Assembly: GCF_006335005.1 (NCBI RefSeq)
Contig: NZ_VDMP01000009.1
Coordinates: forward strand, 1 to 36,508
Source of the DNA: Nocardioides albidus
GTDB lineage: Bacteria; Actinomycetota; Actinomycetes; Propionibacteriales; Nocardioidaceae
Length of the DNA stretch: 36,508 nt
Direction: 5' to 3'
Below are positions 8,167-16,305 of this stretch, piece by piece (the stretch's first letter is position 1; every line of letters starts with the position of its first letter). The notes under the pieces were generated by a model. The model did no database searches and had not been told where the DNA came from. It saw only the letters and a program-made list of their open reading frames with translations. The position numbers and the translations under genes were made by a program.

Positions 8167-9305
8167 CGCGGCATCTCCCGCGGGAGGGTCGCCTCGACGG
8201 TCCAGCCGCCGGCCGGGTCCGGCCCGGCCTGGCAGGCGCCGCCGAGCAGCTTGGCCCGTTCTGCCATGCCGAGCAGGCCGTAGCCCCCGGTGGTCGCGGG
8301 GCGGGCGGCTTCTCCGTCGTCGTGCACACGCAACCGTACGACGCCGCCGTCGCCGGTGACCTCGACACTGACGCTCGTGGGGTCGACCGCGTGCCGGATC
8401 GCGTTGGTGACCGACTCCTGACAGATCCGGTAGACGGCCGTCGCCACCGGTTGCGGCAGGTCGGCGAGATCGCCTCGGCGCACCCGCACCATCGGGCTCA
8501 TCCGGGTCAGCTCGTCCAGGTCGCCGATGCCCCGCTGCGGCGTGTAGTCGACCGGACCGGCGTCGGTCGCCTCGCCGTCGCGGAGCACCCGGACCATCGT
8601 GCGCATCTCGAACAGCGTCCGTGACGCCTCCGCCTCGATCACCGCCAGCGCCTCGACCGCCGACGCCGGGTCGACGGCTGCCACCGCCCGGCCCGCCTGG
8701 GCCTGGATCGCGATGGCGGAGACATGGTGCGCGACGGTGTCGTGCAGCTCGCGGGCGAGCTCGCCCCGCTCGAGCGTGCGGACCTGCTGCACCTCGCGCT
8801 GGCGGGCGACCGCGCGGTAGCGCATCGCTGCTCCGAGCGCGCACACCGCGATCAGCAAGGTGGTGCCACCGATCACGTCACCGAGGCTCCCGCTGGCGGC
8901 AAGGCCCAGGCCCGCCGGCACGGCGACGATCGCCGTCCCGACCAGCGCCTCGCGGCCGGAGGCCCAGCGATACAACGCGTAGGGCAGCAACACGATGCCG
9001 GCCATGGAGTAGAGCCCCACCTCCGGGTTGTCCTCGACGACCGTGGGGAGGTGCAGCACCATCGCGCCGCCCCACCCGACCGCCGTCGCCACGAGCGGAT
9101 GGGTACGCCGCCAGAGCAGGACCGGGATCACCAGGAGCGCGACGACCGTGGCCAGGGGGCGCAACGGTACGTCGGGGCGGAAGGCCGCCTCGCCCACGGC
9201 CGTGACCATCAAGGCGCCGACCAGGGCCCAGTCCCACCACGCCCGCGCCGGCGGATCCGGGACACGGGGCTCGGCGAGGATCGAGCGGAGGAAGGCGGCG
9301 GGCAC
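8163..9305 (-). CDS. Sensor histidine kinase (HisKA_3 / NarX-DesK type)
   Basis: 380 residues. The N-terminal half holds about five membrane segments, with no large extracytoplasmic domain. The dimerisation box is RELHDTVAHHVSAIAIQAQ with the phosphoacceptor His. The ATPase domain has the N box QESVTNAIRHA, a G1-like HDDGEA and G2 GGYGLLGMAERA. The kinase probably senses membrane state or a compound in the membrane, as family members without a periplasmic domain do. The start is GTG 9305, chosen because TAGGCT lies exactly six bases upstream (leaderless pattern). The gene is divergent from the MMPL transporter. Confidence 0.92.
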   Translation of the reverse strand: MPAAFLRSILAEPRVPDPPARAWWDWALVGALMVTAVGEAAFRPDVPLRPLATVVALLVIPVLLWRRTHPLVATAVGWGGAMVLHLPTVVEDNPEVGLYSMAGIVLLPYALYRWASGREALVGTAIVAVPAGLGLAASGSLGDVIGGTTLLIAVCALGAAMRYRAVARQREVQQVRTLERGELARELHDTVAHHVSAIAIQAQAGRAVAAVDPASAVEALAVIEAEASRTLFEMRTMVRVLRDGEATDAGPVDYTPQRGIGDLDELTRMSPMVRVRRGDLADLPQPVATAVYRICQESVTNAIRHAVDPTSVSVEVTGDGGVVRLRVHDDGEAARPATTGGYGLLGMAERAKLLGGACQAGPDPAGGWTVEATLPREMPR

Positions 9306-9311
9306 CCCTGC

Positions 9312-9317
9312 AGCCTA
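9312..9317 (-). promoter_or_regulatory. -10 element of histidine kinase gene (leaderless)
   Basis: TAGGCT on the minus strand, then GCAGGG (6 bases), then the GTG at 9305. A -35 is not obvious. Confidence 0.55.
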
Positions 9318-9378
9318 GAGAGCGGTGGCGCTCGTCGTACGGGGCACAAGCACGAGCCGCCTCTCGTCCTTTCGGCCG

Positions 9379-9395
9379 AGGAGTCCCCCACTCCT
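9379..9395. promoter_or_regulatory. Inverted repeat in the kinase-MMPL divergent region
   Basis: AGGAGT (9379-9384), five C, ACTCCT (9390-9395). It lies 62 bases upstream of the kinase -10 and 43 bases before the MMPL start. NarL-type regulators bind inverted repeats, so this is a candidate operator; it could also be chance. Confidence 0.35.
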
Positions 9396-9438
9396 GGGCC
9401 CGATGTGCGTCGCCCACGACCGGGCCACCGTTGGCGGC

Positions 9439-11577
9439 ATGTCGAACCTCCTCTACCGGCTCGGCCGGTCCGCCGCCACCCGACCCTGGGCCGCCATCGG
9501 CGCCTGGGTCGTCCTCGCGCTCGTCGTCATCGCCTCCTCCGTCGCCTTCGGGCGCGATCTCGAGGAGAGCTTCGAGGCACCCGGCCTCGACTCCTACCAG
9601 GCTGCCGAGCTGCTCGCCGAGACCCGGGCCGACGAGAGCGGGGTCACCGCCCACGTCGTCCTCGAAGCTCCGGACGCCGCGGCGCGGCTGGCATCGGTGG
9701 AGGCCGCTCTCGCGGAGCTCCCGCGCGTGCTGGGCACGACGAGCAGCGTCTCGCCGGACGGCGCCGTCGCGCTCGTGCGCGTGCAGTACCCCGCGATCGA
9801 GCATCTCGATGCCGGCGACCTGGACGACCTCGAGGACGCCGTCGCCGACCTTCGGGACGAGTCGTCGCTGACGCTGGAGGCCGGGGGCGATCTCTTCTTC
9901 GCGTTCGAGGAGCCACCCACCGGACTCGGCGAGGTCGCCGGGATCGTCGTCGCGATGATCGTCCTGCTGATCGCCTTCGGCTCCTTCACCGCGATGGGAC
10001 TTCCGATCGGCATGGCGCTCCTCGGCCTGGTCGTCGGCGTCACCTCGATGAGGCTGGTGACCTACCTGATCGACATCCCGGCGTGGGCGCCGCAACTGGC
10101 GGCCATGGTCGGCATGGGCGTCGGCATCGACTACGCGCTGTTCCTGATCACCCGGCACCGCGAGCATCTGGCCGCGGGGATGCCGGTCGCCGAGGCGGCC
10201 GGCCGAGCGCTGGCGACAGCAGGACAGGCGGTGGTCTTCGCCGGCGGCACGGTCGTCGTGGCGATCCTCGGACTGCTCGTCGCGGGGATCCCGTTCGTGA
10301 CCGGCGGTGGGGTCGCCATCTCCGCGATCGTGCTCGTCATGGTGCTCGCCTCGGTCACCCTGCTGCCGGCACTGCTCGGGCTGGCCGGGCACCGGATCGA
10401 CGGACGCCGGCGACGGGTCGACGAGGGGGCGCACCAGCCCCACCCTCGACCCAGCACCGGCTGGTACCGGTGGGGCGCTCACGTGACCCGCAACGCGACG
10501 GCGTACCTCCTCGGAGGAGCGGTCCTGATGATCGCCCTGGCCGCGCCCGTCCTCGCGCTCGACCTGGGCTTCCCGGACGACGGGGCCAAGCCCGCGTCCA
10601 GGACCGAACGACGGGCCTACGACCTGATCGCCGACGGCTTCGGCCCCGGCGCCAACGGGCCCCTGGTGATCGCGGTCGACATCTCGCAGGAGGGGTCCGT
10701 CGTGACCCCGCTCGCCGAGGCCGTGGCAGCCGACCCGGGCATCGCCTCGGTGGGCGAGCCGACCATCGACCCCGAGGCAGGCGTCGCGACCCTGGTGGCG
10801 CAGCCGACCACCTCGCCCCAGGACGTCGCCACCCGGGAAACCGTCGCGAGGCTCCGCGGCGACGTCCTTCCGACGGTGCTCGACGGCACCGCGGCGACCG
10901 CCCACGTCGGCGGCCAGACCGCCACCTTCGCCGACCTCGGTGACCGGGTGCAGGAGCGGATGCCGCGCTTCGTCGCGGCGGTGCTGCTGCTGTCCTTCCT
11001 CCTGCTGACGGTGCTGTTCCGGTCGGTGCTGGTGCCGCTCAAGGCGGTCGTGCTCAACCTGCTGAGCGTCGGCGCGGCGTACGGCGTGCTCGTGATGGTC
11101 TTCCAGTGGGGCTGGGGCGCCGGCCTGCTCGGCGTGGAGTCGACGGTGCCGATCGTGTCGTTCATCCCGCTGTTCATGTTCGCGATCCTGTTCGGGCTCT
11201 CCATGGACTACGAGGTGTTCCTGCTCTCGCGGGTGCGCGAGGAGTTCCGCCGCCACGGCGACAACACCCGCGCGGTCATCGAGGGGATCGCGGGCACCGG
11301 GCGCACCATCACCGCGGCCGCGCTGATCATGGTGGCGGTCTTCTCGGGCTTCATCCTGGGCAGCGATCCCGCGATCAAGATGATGGGACTGGGACTGGCC
11401 ACGGCGATCCTCCTCGACGCGACCGTCGTACGCCTGGTGCTCGTCCCGGCCACCATGAGGCTCTTGGGCGAGGCGAACTGGTGGCTGCCGGCGTGGCTGG
11501 ACCGGCTGCTGCCCGAGTCGGACTCCGCGCCGCGGACGTGGGCGAGCCAGCCGAGCCCCCAGCAATCGGCCCGATAG
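9439..11577 (+). CDS. MMPL family (RND-type) membrane transporter
   Basis: 712 residues. Start ATG 9439 (MSNLLYRLGRSAATRPW): the short basic N-terminus before the first membrane helix is typical, while the earlier in-frame ATGs would add a low-complexity tail. Two similar halves each have one helix, an extracytoplasmic domain and a bundle of five helices. The first half contains GMGVGIDYALFLITRHREHL and the second FGLSMDYEVFLLSRVREEF; these are the paired intramembrane Asp-Tyr motifs used for proton coupling. Family members export lipids or drugs with proton-motive force. The gene is divergent from a two-component system that probably regulates it. No clear ribosome site or -10 is visible directly before the start. 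Confidence 0.93.
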   Translation: MSNLLYRLGRSAATRPWAAIGAWVVLALVVIASSVAFGRDLEESFEAPGLDSYQAAELLAETRADESGVTAHVVLEAPDAAARLASVEAALAELPRVLGTTSSVSPDGAVALVRVQYPAIEHLDAGDLDDLEDAVADLRDESSLTLEAGGDLFFAFEEPPTGLGEVAGIVVAMIVLLIAFGSFTAMGLPIGMALLGLVVGVTSMRLVTYLIDIPAWAPQLAAMVGMGVGIDYALFLITRHREHLAAGMPVAEAAGRALATAGQAVVFAGGTVVVAILGLLVAGIPFVTGGGVAISAIVLVMVLASVTLLPALLGLAGHRIDGRRRRVDEGAHQPHPRPSTGWYRWGAHVTRNATAYLLGGAVLMIALAAPVLALDLGFPDDGAKPASRTERRAYDLIADGFGPGANGPLVIAVDISQEGSVVTPLAEAVAADPGIASVGEPTIDPEAGVATLVAQPTTSPQDVATRETVARLRGDVLPTVLDGTAATAHVGGQTATFADLGDRVQERMPRFVAAVLLLSFLLLTVLFRSVLVPLKAVVLNLLSVGAAYGVLVMVFQWGWGAGLLGVESTVPIVSFIPLFMFAILFGLSMDYEVFLLSRVREEFRRHGDNTRAVIEGIAGTGRTITAAALIMVAVFSGFILGSDPAIKMMGLGLATAILLDATVVRLVLVPATMRLLGEANWWLPAWLDRLLPESDSAPRTWASQPSPQQSAR

Positions 11578-11580
11578 CGT
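11575..11580 (+). promoter_or_regulatory. -10 element of the helicase gene, overlapping the MMPL stop codon
   Basis: TAGCGT includes the TAG stop of the MMPL gene and is followed by CCAGGG (6 bases) and the GTG at 11587. This matches the leaderless pattern at other starts in the window. Read-through from the MMPL gene is also possible. Confidence 0.45.
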
Positions 11581-11586
11581 CCAGGG

Positions 11587-13320
11587 GTGGCCAGTCCCCG
11601 TCGTACCAGCGCCCGTCGACGCAGCGCGTCGCCGCGCCGGACCGGCCGTGGGCAGCCACCCCGGCCGCTGCCCACGGCCGGTCCGGGCGAGCGGGTGTGG
11701 GTGCTCGACGTCCCCTACGGGACGCAGGTCGACGGCGCCACCTGGCACCCGGCGGTCAAGACCCACCTGTACGTCGGCCGGGCGCTCCCCGCCCACCTGC
11801 GGCCGTACGCGCCGGGGCCGCACACGCTCGGCCGGTTCGTCGAGAACACCCTCAACCCCGACAGCCCGACGTCCGACCTCGAGCCGACCGACGCGCTCAA
11901 GCCACGGAGGATCCAGTTCGAGGCGGCGGACGCGATCGCGGCGCGAGCGGCGGCCGGCGGGCGGCTGTTCCTGCTGGCCGACGAGCCGGGCGTGGGCAAG
12001 ACCATCTCGGCGGTCCTCGGGGCGTCGGCGGTGGGCGACCTCCGCGGCGCGCGGCGCGTGCTCGTCGTCGCCGACCGGCCCGCCGCCATCACGATCGGCC
12101 ACTGGTGCCGCACGATCACGGCCCTGGGCGACGGCGGTCTCGAATGGGTGGTGATCACGTGGGACCGGCTCGACAAGGTCAAGGACCACTCGTGGGACGT
12201 GATCATCGCGGACGAGGCCCACGCGCTGCGGCGTACGACGACCAAGCGGTGGAAGCTCTGGGCGCGCATCTCCGGCCATGGGAAGCCCCACGACAAGGCG
12301 CCGTTCGTCATCGCCACGACCGCGACGCCCGGCCACACGCCGCTCGAGCTGCCGTACCTCGCGCCCGCCTATGCGCAGGCGCTCGGCGAGCCGATGACGG
12401 ACTGGACCACGGCCACCCAACCCGGCGCCACGTTCGCCGCCGCGCTCGAGCGGCACGGCGTCGGAGTCGAGCAGGGACGGTACGGCGCGACGTGGACCAC
12501 CGATCCGGCGCGCCGCGCTGCCGACCTCAAGCTGGTGCGCGGTTGGCTCGACGAGGAGCGGCCGCCCGCGATGCTGCACCGCGCCGCGCCGTGGGGGCCG
12601 GTGCCGATCTCCGGCATGCCGGTCGCGCTCACCCCGGCCGAGCGGGCGGCGTACGAAGCCGAATGGGGTGAGTTCTGCCGCGAGATGGACATCGCCCGCC
12701 GCGGCCGCAATGTCGCGCAGGGCCGGGCCGCGCTGCTGCGCTTCCGGCAGAAGGCCGGGCTGATCCGCGTCGACTCGACGGTCGACTGGATCGCCCAACA
12801 GGTCCAGGCCGAGCGACAGGTGGCCTGCTCGGTCGAGTTCGTCACGACCGCCGCCGACCCGATCGCCGACCGACTGCGCGACTCCGGGATCGAGGTCGCC
12901 ACGATCTACGGCCGCGACCGCTTCGACGCCGAGGCCGAACGGCTCCGGTTCCAGACCGGAGAGGCCAAGGTCTGCGTCTTCACCACGGTCGCCTCGATCA
13001 GCCTGCACGCCGGCGAGACCCTCCCCGACGGACGTCGGGCCAGCACCGAGCCGCGGGTCGGGGTGTTCCACCAGGCCCGCTTCTCCGGCATCGCCGGCCG
13101 CCAGGTCACCGGCCGCACCCACCGCGACCACCAGGTCTCCCCGTGGCACATCGCGTACGCCGAGGGCACCGTCGAGGAGCAGGTCGGGAAGGTCATGGTG
13201 GAGCGGATCGCCGCCGCCTCCGACACGGTGGGCAGCGACACCACCGGCCTCGCCGACCTCGCCCAGCTCCTCGGGGCCGACTGGCTGCCGTCTGCGACCC
13301 TCACCGAGGACGGCGCGTGA
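11587..13320 (+). CDS. SNF2-like superfamily 2 helicase, stand-alone, phage-type
   Basis: 577 residues. Arg-rich tail (1-30), then a helicase core. Motif I LADEPGVGKTIS is near residue 130, motif II IIADEAHAL near 208, motif III ATTATPGHTPLE near 240, and motif VI GRQVTGRTHRDHQ near 505. These are SNF2-type motifs (compare ADEMGLGKT, DEAH and GRxHRxGQ). It is shorter than chromosomal Swi2/Snf2 proteins, has no zinc-finger SWIM domain, and resembles helicases carried by actinophages. No other phage gene is adjacent, so it may be a domesticated or stranded gene. It ends 4 bases from the convergent arr gene. Its DNA or RNA substrate is unknown. Confidence 0.82.
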   Translation: MASPRRTSARRRSASPRRTGRGQPPRPLPTAGPGERVWVLDVPYGTQVDGATWHPAVKTHLYVGRALPAHLRPYAPGPHTLGRFVENTLNPDSPTSDLEPTDALKPRRIQFEAADAIAARAAAGGRLFLLADEPGVGKTISAVLGASAVGDLRGARRVLVVADRPAAITIGHWCRTITALGDGGLEWVVITWDRLDKVKDHSWDVIIADEAHALRRTTTKRWKLWARISGHGKPHDKAPFVIATTATPGHTPLELPYLAPAYAQALGEPMTDWTTATQPGATFAAALERHGVGVEQGRYGATWTTDPARRAADLKLVRGWLDEERPPAMLHRAAPWGPVPISGMPVALTPAERAAYEAEWGEFCREMDIARRGRNVAQGRAALLRFRQKAGLIRVDSTVDWIAQQVQAERQVACSVEFVTTAADPIADRLRDSGIEVATIYGRDRFDAEAERLRFQTGEAKVCVFTTVASISLHAGETLPDGRRASTEPRVGVFHQARFSGIAGRQVTGRTHRDHQVSPWHIAYAEGTVEEQVGKVMVERIAAASDTVGSDTTGLADLAQLLGADWLPSATLTEDGA

Positions 13321-13324
13321 CCCG

Positions 13325-13735
13325 TCAGTTGATGATCTCGCCGCGCTCGTCCGCGAGGATCGAGGCGAGCCGGTCCCGCCAAGCCTGGAGCGCCTCCGGA
13401 GCCAGCCGCGTCCAGTCGGTCACCTCGCCGACGACGCGCAGCGGATCCCGGCTGCGGTAGGACCGGGTCGGGTTGCCGGGGAACTTCTTGTCCGTCACGT
13501 TCGGGTCGTCCTCGAACGCGCCGGTGGGCTCGACGACGTACACGCGCGGAGAGCCCTCGCCCGCCGCGAGCTCGGCCGCGAGGCCGGCGCCGTCGACGAG
13601 CGCGGTGAAGTAGATGTGGTTCATCACCACCTCCGGCCGGTAGTTCGACCGGAAGCCAGCGGTGAGGAGGTCCCCTTCCCGCAGATCCGCCTTCGTGCCG
13701 TGGAAGAACGGCCCCTCGTCCAGCACGTCCCTCAC
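13325..13735 (-). CDS. arr: NAD+:rifampin ADP-ribosyltransferase (Arr)
   Basis: 136 residues, close to the usual 138-142. Arr transfers ADP-ribose from NAD+ to rifamycins and so inactivates them in the cytoplasm. Signature segments are FFHGTKADLREGD, VVMNHIYFT, AAELAAGEG, EDDPNVTDKKFPGNPTRSYR and GEVTDW. His12, Tyr42 and Asp77 correspond in identity and spacing (30 and 35 residues) to His19, Tyr49 and Asp84 of the M. smegmatis enzyme. The start is GTG 13735, overlapping the stop of the ACT-domain gene by 4 bases (GTGA), so the two are translated together. I saw no rifamycin-associated element (GGGGCTTGC-type palindrome) upstream, so rifamycin induction by that route is not supported. The gene is probably intrinsic rather than mobile: no insertion sequence is nearby. 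Confidence 0.93.
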   Translation of the reverse strand: MRDVLDEGPFFHGTKADLREGDLLTAGFRSNYRPEVVMNHIYFTALVDGAGLAAELAAGEGSPRVYVVEPTGAFEDDPNVTDKKFPGNPTRSYRSRDPLRVVGEVTDWTRLAPEALQAWRDRLASILADERGEIIN

Positions 13736-14265
13736 GCCGAGGCCGGCTCCTCGGCGTCCGAGAGGTTGATGTCGACCATCAGCTCGTCGGCGATCGCCTC
13801 CAGCATCGAGCGCAGCTCGTCGGTGCTCGTGGTCGACGGCGCCTCGAGGACGGCCTGCGCCTCGAACAGGTGGCCGCCGGCCATCGGCGCCTCGCGGACG
13901 TCGGTGACCAGCTCGAGGATGCTCACGTGGTGCCCGGCGAGCGCGGTCGAGATCTCTGCGACGATCCCCGGCCGGTCGGCTCCCAGGAGCTCCAGGGTCA
14001 TCCGCGAGGCCGGCTCCTCGGCGGGGACGTCGGTCCGCTCGAGCGTCACGAGCAGGCCGACCTCCCTGAGCGCCACGAGCTCCTCGGTCAGCGCCTCCGC
14101 CCTGGCCTCCGGGACGTCGAGCAGCACGATCCCGGCGAACTTCCCGCCGAGGCGCGCCATCTGGCTTCGACTCCAACTCGCGCCGTGGGCGCTGATGGGT
14201 GCCGACAGGTCGGACACGAGGCCCGGGCGGTCGTTGCCGATGCACGTGAGCATGAAGTGAGCCAT
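13732..14265 (-). CDS. Double ACT-domain protein, GcvR-like
   Basis: 177 residues with two ACT domains: MAHFMLTCIGNDRPGLVSDL (1-80) and MTLELLGADRPGIVAEIS (about 85-165). This is the layout of the glycine cleavage repressor GcvR and related small-molecule sensing proteins. There is no DNA-binding domain, so it would act through amino-acid binding or a partner. The start is ATG 14265, with -10 TAGCGT six bases upstream. It is the first gene of a two-gene operon with arr, an unusual pairing, as ACT proteins of this type are linked to amino-acid control rather than drug resistance. Confidence 0.85.
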   Translation of the reverse strand: MAHFMLTCIGNDRPGLVSDLSAPISAHGASWSRSQMARLGGKFAGIVLLDVPEARAEALTEELVALREVGLLVTLERTDVPAEEPASRMTLELLGADRPGIVAEISTALAGHHVSILELVTDVREAPMAGGHLFEAQAVLEAPSTTSTDELRSMLEAIADELMVDINLSDAEEPASA

Positions 14266-14271
14266 GCCCGC

Positions 14272-14301
14272 ACGCTAGGGGGTCGAGCGCCCCCGCGTCA
14301 C
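14272..14301 (-). promoter_or_regulatory. Promoter of the ACT-arr operon
   Basis: On the minus strand: -35 GTGACG (14296-14301), 18-base spacer, -10 TAGCGT (14272-14277), GCGGGC, ATG at 14265. The transcription start would coincide with the start codon. The spacer contains a GGGGG/CCCCC inverted repeat (around 14278-14294). Confidence 0.6.
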
Positions 14302-14726
14302 TAGTGGTCGTCCCGGGAGGTCGTTCGGGGCGGCCCGGGTCTGAACGAAGCGGCCGCGAGCGCGGGCATCGCAAGGCCCAGCCCGTTTGTCGAGATGCAG
14401 CGAATCTTGACAACTCGCTGTCAACATCAAGATCTACCAAGCGAGTCGCCTTTCGCGGGCCGCCCCGTCATAGGGATCCCGCCGCAGCGGAGGCGCCACC
14501 ACCGCCGGCGCCTGGGCAGGAACCAAGTTGCCGCGAGCGCGCAGCGCTGGATGCGTGCCGCCGTTGCAGCGGCGTCCCTCCCGGTCAGTCTCGACAATCC
14601 GGACTCGGAACGCGTGGTGCAGGGCGGGGACACCCCCCGTGGATTCCGACCTGTTCGCCGCGTCTCGACGCCTCGGGTGGTCGAGTACACCCGATCTCGA
14701 ACCACGCGAGACTGTGCGCTCTCCAG
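14302..14726. other. Non-coding interval with an isolated palindrome
   Basis: No credible gene: the open frames here are Arg-rich shadows without family resemblance or start signals. The only clear structure is the palindrome TTGACA-N6-TGTCAA at 14407-14424, in a locally AT-richer patch (14400-14445). It may be an operator or a relic. No promoter-gene pair fits it on either strand. Confidence 0.5.
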
Positions 14727-14745
14727 GTCCAGTTGGTGACTGGAC
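14727..14745 (-). terminator. Hairpin downstream of the MarR-membrane protein operon
   Basis: GTCCAGT (14727-14733) and ACTGGAC (14739-14745) flank a 5-base loop, six bases past the membrane protein stop. There is no T-tract. It is a likely operon end. Confidence 0.45.
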
Positions 14746-14751
14746 TGGGGA

Positions 14752-15390
14752 TCAGTGCCGGGAGGCCATACCGGTCAGCTTCGTCCTGAGTTGGGCAGCC
14801 ACGGCGCGGGGATCGTCGACCCAGAGCCCGACCCGCTCGACGGTGGTCTCCCCCTTGGACGTTCGCAACGCCGTGGGTGCGGTGAACACGAGCTCGAGGT
14901 TGGTCCGGCTGCTGACCCCGACGAGGAGCAGGGCGTCCTCGAGATGGACGGCTCTGACGATGCCCGGCAACTCGTGCTCGGCGGTCCGAATGCTCGCCAC
15001 GGCGTCCAGTGGTACGTCAACGAAGATGCGGGCGCTGTTGCGGATGCGCAACCGCTCGGTGGTCAGGAGATGTGGCCGCACTCGGTACGCGGCCATCATC
15101 CCGAGCATCCACAGCACGCCCCAGATGCCGAGTACCAGCAGGGGAAGCCGGATCGCCTCGGCCCATCCGGCATCTGTCTGGCGGAGCAACAGCTCGACGA
15201 CCACGGCCTCGGTGGCTGAGCCGAAGATCCACAGCCAGAGCATCGGACCGACGAGCTGGGCATAGCCGATCGGCGTCGCACTGGCGGGTACGTCGGGACG
15301 GCGCGCGATCCATCGGGCGAGGGAGCGGTAGAGGGCGAGCTCGGTGAGGAGCGCCTCCCACGCAAGGCCGGGCAATCGGCGGAGGTTCAT
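14752..15390 (-). CDS. Membrane protein, unknown function, with PH-like C-terminal half
   Basis: 212 residues. Two strong membrane segments (about 47-68 and 80-105; GPMLWLWIFGSATEAVVVE and LPLLVLGIWGVLWMLGMMAA) are followed by a soluble region of about 100 residues rich in predicted beta strands (RIRNSARIFVDVPLDAVASI, LELVFTAPTALRTSKGE). This suits the bacterial PH-like or YdbS-type layout. I do not recognise a specific family. The ATG overlaps the MarR stop by 4 bases (ATGA), so MarR and this protein are made together. A detoxification or envelope role under MarR control is guesswork. Confidence 0.75.
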   Translation of the reverse strand: MNLRRLPGLAWEALLTELALYRSLARWIARRPDVPASATPIGYAQLVGPMLWLWIFGSATEAVVVELLLRQTDAGWAEAIRLPLLVLGIWGVLWMLGMMAAYRVRPHLLTTERLRIRNSARIFVDVPLDAVASIRTAEHELPGIVRAVHLEDALLLVGVSSRTNLELVFTAPTALRTSKGETTVERVGLWVDDPRAVAAQLRTKLTGMASRH

Positions 15391-15830
15391 GCGTCGTTCT
15401 CCATCAGGCGCGCGAAGGTCGCAATGGTCTCGTCGAGGGTGGCGACGAAGGTGTTCAACCGGCGCGCCGGGATTTCGCCGAAGAGCTGGCGTGCGAGGTC
15501 GGCATGGCTCTCGCGGAGGTCATCGATGACCTGGGCGCCGAGCGCGGTGGGCGTCACGAGGGTGGCTCGACGGTCGGCGGGGTGTTGCTCGCGCGTCACG
15601 TGACCCGAGGCGACAAGGCCGTCGACGAGGCCGGTGATGTTGCGCGGTGTCACGTCCAATGCTGTCGCCAGCGATCGCTGTGTCGTGGGCCCGGTGCCGC
15701 CCAGGGCCCAGAGCAGCTGGACGCGGGGGCCGGTCAGGCCTGACTCCTTCTCGAACCGGGCCATGTCGGTGGCCACCAGGATCGATAGGTGGAGGACCTT
15801 GTCGAGGGCAGTCGTCAGTCGATCGGACAC
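15387..15830 (-). CDS. MarR family transcriptional regulator
   Basis: 147 residues with GTG 15830 as start. A winged helix lies in the middle: LTGPRVQLLWALGGTGPTTQ, ATALDVTPRNITGLVDGLVA (recognition helix) and the wing ADRRATLVTPTALG. MarR proteins are dimeric repressors released by small phenolic or lipophilic ligands. The start is chosen because TATCTT lies exactly six bases upstream with TTGCGC as -35. An upstream GTG at 15848 would place the -10 inside the gene. Coupled to the membrane protein gene. Continuing the frame upstream reads into an unrelated LuxR remnant. Confidence 0.87.
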   Translation of the reverse strand: MSDRLTTALDKVLHLSILVATDMARFEKESGLTGPRVQLLWALGGTGPTTQRSLATALDVTPRNITGLVDGLVASGHVTREQHPADRRATLVTPTALGAQVIDDLRESHADLARQLFGEIPARRLNTFVATLDETIATFARLMENDA

Positions 15831-15836
15831 ATAGGG

Positions 15837-15866
15837 AAGATACTTCACTATGATGAGAATGCGCAA
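15837..15866 (-). promoter_or_regulatory. Promoter of the marR operon
   Basis: On the minus strand: -35 TTGCGC (15861-15866), 18-base spacer, -10 TATCTT (15837-15842), CCCTAT, GTG at 15830. The region is clearly AT-richer than its surroundings. Confidence 0.6.
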
Positions 15867-15890
15867 AAAGAGGTGCCGTCGGGCGACGGC

Positions 15891-15980
15891 TCCGGGGTGG
15901 AAGCGGCGGGCGAGCTCAGTGCGTGATCGGACGGCGAGGTTGCGGTAGATGCGGGTGAGGTTGGCCTCGCTCGGCAACCC
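15891..15980 (-). pseudogene. Remnant of a LuxR-type regulator (C-terminal end of the HTH)
   Basis: The minus-strand frame reads SEANLTRIYRNLAVRSRTEL, then ARRFHPG. This is the second half of a LuxR helix-turn-helix (typical: TVEANLTRIYRKLGVRSRxELA). The first HTH helices and all upstream domains are missing, and I see no start. It is a leftover of a deleted regulator gene, lying directly upstream of the marR promoter. Confidence 0.6.
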
Positions 15981-16305
15981 GGGCAAGCGGGCCGACTCGT
16001 CCTTGCTCCGCGCCGAAGACCTCACGATATTCCCGTCGAACCACGCCGTCGGATCGGTCGTCGCAGCCGGCCATCCTGGCCTGGCCGGCATCGTCATGGT
16101 CGCCGGTAGGGATCGTGCAGCGGGACGGCGTGCTGGCCGGCCCGACGTCCCGGATCGCCGCCGTGGCGGGTGTTGCCCTCGTCGGGGGCATGGCGGCCCC
16201 GACTGAATGTCACCGAGCCGGTCGAGCGGACCAGTCAAATGACGGAAGTGGACCCGCATCAGTCTCCCTAGGTCGGGTGTCCCACCCCAACGCGAAGGAG
16301 CAGTG

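Noticed and set aside
8878..13149. Very long minus-strand open frame under the MMPL and helicase genes
   Set aside because: It has no recognisable domain, a His/Arg/Asp-rich composition, and spans several real genes on both strands.
13732..14400. Rifamycin-associated element upstream of the ACT-arr operon
   Set aside because: I looked for a GGGGCTTGC-type palindrome and saw none; the G/C-run repeat near 14278-14294 does not match.
14304..14789. Overlapping open frames in the 14.3-14.8 kb gap
   Set aside because: No ribosome site, no TANNNT motif at the right distance, and Arg/Pro-rich translations unlike any family.
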